64,000 nt of DNA from Clostridium cadaveris. GTDB lineage: Bacteria; Bacillota; Clostridia; Clostridiales; Clostridiaceae. Within the stretch, counting starts at the first letter, position 1. Each line of letters begins with the position of its first letter. A program made the position numbers and the translations under genes. The notes under the pieces were generated by a model that searched no databases, was not told the DNA's origin, and saw nothing but the letters and a program-made list of their open reading frames with translations. The DNA is taken from positions 3,208,501-3,272,500 of the forward strand of contig NZ_CP076620.1 in the NCBI RefSeq assembly GCF_020911725.1, written 5' to 3'. Positions 58,346 through 64,000 of this stretch are shown piece by piece.

Positions 58346-58832
58346 TTTTTGATATCTTTTTTAATTTTGCAAGCAATCTCTCGCTTGGATCAAAATATAC
58401 TTCCTTATAATTGTCTCCATCTTTATATATACAGCATGCTTTATCAAAATGCAATAAAGTGCATAAACATTTTTTACTTGATAGTACACTTATCTTTCTT
58501 TTGCATTCTTTTCTTCTTCCTATATACACTATATTTTCTAGCTTGATGTTCTCTATTATTTCTTGGTATTTATTATTCATTCTGTATATTATAAGTTCAC
58601 CTGCTATAATGGAATACTTATACTTCACATTGCACTTGAAGAATTCTATTCCAATCACAGATATGGTAAAGATTAACAATAGCGGATTTGTTATTCCCCC
58701 TATTTTATAATCAAAAATCTTAACATTTTCTATTGTGTTTGATAAATTTATCATTATTGTTATTAAGACGAAACTCCCCACTATAACTGGAGTCATTCTT
58801 CTTCCTACAACTTCTTTGTACATAGTATTCAT
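58326..58832 (-). CDS. Membrane protein with PH-like domain, uncharacterised
   Basis: The 168-residue protein has two hydrophobic spans near residues 12-32 (VIVGSFVLITIMINL) and 42-58 (NPLLLIFTISVIGIEFF), then a cytosolic beta-rich part (GELIIYRMNNKYQEI; LENIVYIGRRKECKRK) that resembles small bacterial PH-domain proteins. The start is ATG 58832, six bases after GGGGGAG; an ATG five codons upstream is closer to another site and cannot be excluded. Function unknown. Confidence 0.75.
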   Translation of the reverse strand: MNTMYKEVVGRRMTPVIVGSFVLITIMINLSNTIENVKIFDYKIGGITNPLLLIFTISVIGIEFFKCNVKYKYSIIAGELIIYRMNNKYQEIIENIKLENIVYIGRRKECKRKISVLSSKKCLCTLLHFDKACCIYKDGDNYKEVYFDPSERLLAKLKKISKNNQAAA

Positions 58833-59186
58833 AATTTGCTCCCCCATATACTCCTTTTGCATATATAAGTATTCATTGATACATAGTGATTATACTAGGG
58901 CTTTATAATTAAATCTATAGCACCTAGACTTGTTTAATACTCAAATTATCGTGATTTGACCTTAAATACTAATTTATCTCTTTAATGGCTCATGGTAATC
59001 TAATTAGCTTGTCCATGCTCTGTTTTTCATTAATATTTTGTTAACAGAAAAGACATAGGATAATAATATACTCATTATATATTTCATCTATCCTTCAATC
59101 AACTGTTTTTTTCTAGTAAAACTGTTATATCCAAAATTAATTGGATAGTATATAATATAATAAGACTTTCAAAGGAGGTAGTAAAG
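58833..59186. other. Divergent intergenic region, no gene
   Basis: This 354-bp gap separates the PH-like gene (minus) from corA (plus). It contains the corA promoter area with a perfect inverted repeat (59128-59156). The rest shows only short AT-rich repeats, and no magnesium riboswitch-like structure was recognised. Confidence 0.7.
59128..59156 (+). promoter_or_regulatory. corA promoter region with inverted repeat
   Basis: TATCCAA (59128-59134) recurs as TTGGATA (59141-59147) with a 6-bp centre. A consensus -10 TATAAT follows at 59151-59156; no good -35 is present at the right distance. The repeat covers the -35 area, so it may bind an activator or repressor. Confidence 0.5.
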
Positions 59187-60131
59187 TTGATTTCAATTTA
59201 TAAAAGTAAAAGTGAAGTTGATAATACTCTAGAGAATTTAGATAATATTGAACCTGGATGTTGGATAAATGTTACGGCTCCTTCTGACGAAGAAATAATT
59301 CTTCTTTCTAAAAAAACTGGAGTATCAATGGAATTTTTAAGATCCCCATTAGATGATGAAGAAACATCTCGTATAGAACAAGATGGATCTAATGTGCTTG
59401 TTATTGTAGATATCCCTTTTACAGAAATGGAAGATAACTCTTTAACTTATGATACATATCCATTAGCAATAATTCATACCGAAAAAAATATAATTACAGT
59501 ATGCCTAAAAAACAGTAAAATTATTACTGATTTTATAGATGGGAAAATTCGTTCCTTTTATACATTTAAACGTTCTAGATTCATACTACAGATTCTAAGC
59601 AGAGTTGCTACTTATTATTTGCTATACCTAAGACAAATAGACAAGAAGAGCTTAATGATAGAAAAGAAACTTCACAAATCTATGAAAAATAAAGAATTAA
59701 TTCAAATGCTTTCTTTAGAAAAATCTCTTGTTTATTTCTCAACGTCCCTGAAATCCAATGAGATTACTCTTGAGAAGATGCTTAAAATGGATTTAATGCA
59801 AAGATATCCTGAGGACAATGATGTACTAGAAGATGTTATAATTGAAAATAAACAGGCTATTGAAATGGCTAATATATATAGTGATATACTTTCAGGAACT
59901 ATGGACGCTTTTGCATCTGTAATTGCTAATAACTTAAATATCGTAATGAAAGTTCTTGCTTCAGTAACAATAGTTATGTCTATACCAAACATGGTATCCG
60001 GCTTGTTTGGTATGAATGTGAGCGGTATACCGTTATCTGGAACTGGAAATGGCTTTGCGATTATTCTTGGTGGGATAACTATACTTTGTATACTTGTAAC
60101 TATATTCCTAAATAAAATGGATATGTTTTAA
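59187..60131 (+). CDS. corA: CorA-family magnesium transporter
   Basis: CorA is a pentameric membrane channel for Mg2+ (or Co2+). The 314 residues have a long acidic cytosolic part and two C-terminal membrane spans, with the signature GMN at the end of the first (LFGMNVSGIP). The start is TTG, eight bases after GGAGG. It has its own promoter and a strong terminator. Confidence 0.95.
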   Translation: MISIYKSKSEVDNTLENLDNIEPGCWINVTAPSDEEIILLSKKTGVSMEFLRSPLDDEETSRIEQDGSNVLVIVDIPFTEMEDNSLTYDTYPLAIIHTEKNIITVCLKNSKIITDFIDGKIRSFYTFKRSRFILQILSRVATYYLLYLRQIDKKSLMIEKKLHKSMKNKELIQMLSLEKSLVYFSTSLKSNEITLEKMLKMDLMQRYPEDNDVLEDVIIENKQAIEMANIYSDILSGTMDAFASVIANNLNIVMKVLASVTIVMSIPNMVSGLFGMNVSGIPLSGTGNGFAIILGGITILCILVTIFLNKMDMF

Positions 60132-60142
60132 TTTAAATTTAC

Positions 60143-60179
60143 AAAAGAGTACTAATCTAATGATTACTACTCTTTTTTT
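60143..60179 (+). terminator. Terminator after corA
   Basis: AGAGTA-TAATC pairs with GATTA-TACTCT around TAAT, followed by TTTTTTT. It lies 12 bp after the corA stop. Confidence 0.9.
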
Positions 60180-60209
60180 GTTAAATTAAATTTAAAAAGG
60201 AGGTCATTT

Positions 60210-61115
60210 ATGTTAGCTAAAAAATTAAAATTTGGTGATACAATAGGCGTAATTTGTCCAGCAAGTGGCGATGAAAAGGAAAAAATAACTTCTAAAATAG
60301 AACTTTTAAAATCTTTAGGTTTTAATGTAAAAATTGGTGAACATGTATATGATAAATATGGATATCTAGCAGGTAAAGATATAAATAGAGCATTTGATAT
60401 CAATTCAGCCTTTCAAGATCCTTCCATCGATGCAATCATGTGCTATAGAGGTGGATATGGAACTATGAGAATGCTACCTTATGTAAATTTTAATCTTTTA
60501 AAAAGTAATCCAAAAATTTTTATAGGATATAGTGATATAACTACTCTTTTAAACCATGTATACAGAAAAAATAACCTTATTACCTTTCATGGTCCTATGG
60601 CTAATAGTGAATTAAAAGATGATACTTTAAAGAGTCTTTTAGATACTCTCATGAATGGTGATAAACCTTTTTCTATAAAAAATCCTGATAATACTCAATT
60701 AAAGTCTTATGGTTCAAAATCTGTATCTGGTATTATCGTAGGAGGTAATCTTTCTCTTATATGTGCTACCATAGGTACCCCTTACGAAATTAACTTTAAG
60801 GATAAAATTCTGTTTATTGAAGAAATAAGTGAGGAGCCTTATTCTATAGATAGAATGTTATGCCAATTGACCTTATCTAACAAACTACAGCAATGTGCTG
60901 GTTTCATTTTGGGTCAATTTAAAGATTGCTCTAATGGTAAAGAGCTTTCATTAGAATGTGTATTAGAGCATTATATATTTTCTTTAAATAAACCTGTAAT
61001 ATATAACTTTATGTGTGGACACAATACCCCTAACCTTACTCTGCCTATAGGTGCTAAAGCAACTTTAGACATAAGTGGACATGTAATTGAAATATTGGAA
61101 CCTATAGTAAAATAA
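60210..61115 (+). CDS. LD-carboxypeptidase family S66 (MccF/LdcA-like)
   Basis: This family cleaves L,D-amide bonds in muropeptides during cell-wall recycling, or inactivates microcin C-type toxins. The 301 residues show IGVICPASGDEKEK, CYRGGYGTMRML, the nucleophile in FIGYSDITTLL, HGPM, GGNLSLICATIGTPYE and EEISEEPYSIDRML with the catalytic Glu. No signal peptide, so it acts in the cytosol. The start has AAGGAGG. Confidence 0.93.
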   Translation: MLAKKLKFGDTIGVICPASGDEKEKITSKIELLKSLGFNVKIGEHVYDKYGYLAGKDINRAFDINSAFQDPSIDAIMCYRGGYGTMRMLPYVNFNLLKSNPKIFIGYSDITTLLNHVYRKNNLITFHGPMANSELKDDTLKSLLDTLMNGDKPFSIKNPDNTQLKSYGSKSVSGIIVGGNLSLICATIGTPYEINFKDKILFIEEISEEPYSIDRMLCQLTLSNKLQQCAGFILGQFKDCSNGKELSLECVLEHYIFSLNKPVIYNFMCGHNTPNLTLPIGAKATLDISGHVIEILEPIVK

Positions 61116-61150
61116 AAAAGAGTTAGTAGAAATTCTACTAACTCTTTTTA
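61114..61150. terminator. Bidirectional terminator at the end of the rRNA operon
   Basis: A 16-bp stem AAAAAGAGTTAGTAGA/TCTACTAACTCTTTTT with a 3-nt loop. It is flanked on the plus side by the LD-carboxypeptidase stop and on the minus side by the last tRNA of the rRNA operon, so it ends both. Confidence 0.9.
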
Positions 61151-61224
61151 TGGAGGCGCCACCCGGATTTGAACCGGGGATGAGGGTGTTGCAGACCCGT
61201 ACCTTACCACTTGGCTATAGCGCC
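61151..61224 (-). tRNA. tRNA-Cys (GCA)
   Basis: The 74-nt minus-strand cloverleaf has acceptor GGCGCTA/TGGCGCC, anticodon loop CTGCAAC with GCA, a T arm with GGTTCAAAT, and encoded CCA. It is the last gene of the rRNA operon, 6 bp after tRNA-Phe. Confidence 0.96.
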
Positions 61225-61230
61225 ACACTT

Positions 61231-61306
<76 letters not shown>

Positions 61307-61312
61307 ATATGA

Positions 61313-61429
61313 CCTGGCGACCACCTACTCTCCCACAGAGCCTCCCCTGCAGTACCATCAGCCGTAATTTGCTTGACCTTCGTGTTCGGAATGGGAACGG
61401 GTATTACCAAATTACGCATCATCACCAGA
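61313..61429 (-). rRNA. rrf: 5S ribosomal RNA
   Basis: About 117 nt on the minus strand, with the conserved core CCCATTCCGAACACGAAGGT and terminal stem TCTGGTGA/TCGCCAGG. It lies between the 23S gene and tRNA-Phe. Ends are set from the terminal stem, within one or two bases. Confidence 0.97.
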
Positions 61430-61563
61430 TGCTTAGTTTTTCCTAAATCTTCGATTTAGCTGAAAAACTGTACTCCTCACTTCAGTGAGTAAGTTTCCTT
61501 TGAAAGAACTTAATTATTCTTTCAAAATTGCACACAGATTTTCTTTTCTATCTTTGTATCTTT

Positions 61564-64000
<2,437 letters not shown>

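Overview
The window is low-GC Firmicute chromosome, most likely Clostridium sensu stricto. The evidence is the AT-rich codon use, the sporulation genes (sigH, gin, ricT), a ctsR-mcsA-mcsB-clpC heat-shock operon, thyX, strong AGGAGG ribosome binding sites, frequent GTG/TTG starts, and classical gene orders. Nearly every gene lies on the minus strand, so the text below runs from high to low coordinates when it speaks of operon order. No phage, insertion sequence, transposon or CRISPR array was seen.

Layout. (1) 1-14,200: the S10-spc-alpha ribosomal protein cluster, from rpsJ down to a truncated rpsD, with secY, adk, map, a KOW-domain gene, infA and rpmJ in their usual places. (2) 14,565-19,431: the str group, with an L7Ae-like gene, rpsL, rpsG, fusA and a first tuf gene. 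(3) 19,442-30,481: rpoC and rpoB, then the rplJ-rplL unit with an L10 leader, then rpmG-secE-nusG-rplK-rplA. (4) 30,598-32,022: a second tuf gene, identical to the first over 1,219 bp and transcribed behind a tRNA-Thr. (5) 32,069-46,240: sigH, rae1, rlmB, thyX, mrnC, cysS, a degenerate prolyl-tRNA synthetase-like gene, ispD, a PIN-TRAM protein, disA, radA, a small uncharacterised gene, and nagB with its regulator. (6) 46,320-50,885: the CtsR heat-shock operon. (7) 51,027-61,115: a mixed region with a metallo-beta-lactamase-fold protein, ferredoxin, the conserved gin-decarboxylase-tmk-darA-holB-ricT block, an M20 peptidase, CorA and an LD-carboxypeptidase. (8) 61,151-64,000: the 3' part of an rRNA operon (23S, 5S, tRNA-Phe, tRNA-Cys).

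The genes mostly serve translation and transcription, so they are expected to be growth-rate controlled. Several intergenic leaders are consistent with that. There is a canonical L10 leader with its own promoter and an attenuator-like hairpin. Two short elements before rplK and before rplA copy the L1-binding sequence of 23S rRNA, and that 23S sequence is also present in this window. Structured spacers lie before rpsM, before rpsG and before rpsJ, at places where other bacteria put S4, S7 and S10-operon control. Good sigma-A promoters (TTGACA/TATAAT class, 17-18 bp spacing) can be read before rpsJ, the L7Ae-like gene, rpoB, rplJ, rpmG, tRNA-Thr-tuf, sigH, radA, nagR and ctsR. A sigma-F-type promoter precedes gin.

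The least ordinary items are these: the ProRS-like protein, which has lost most aminoacylation motifs but keeps its editing domain; a 40-bp perfect palindrome beside the first tuf gene; an 81-nt closed hairpin with a U8 tail after the decarboxylase gene; convergent genes whose stop codons overlap inside a shared terminator; and a small Cys-rich protein behind a promoter with an inverted repeat around its -35 box. All homology statements come from recognising sequence by eye; no search was run.
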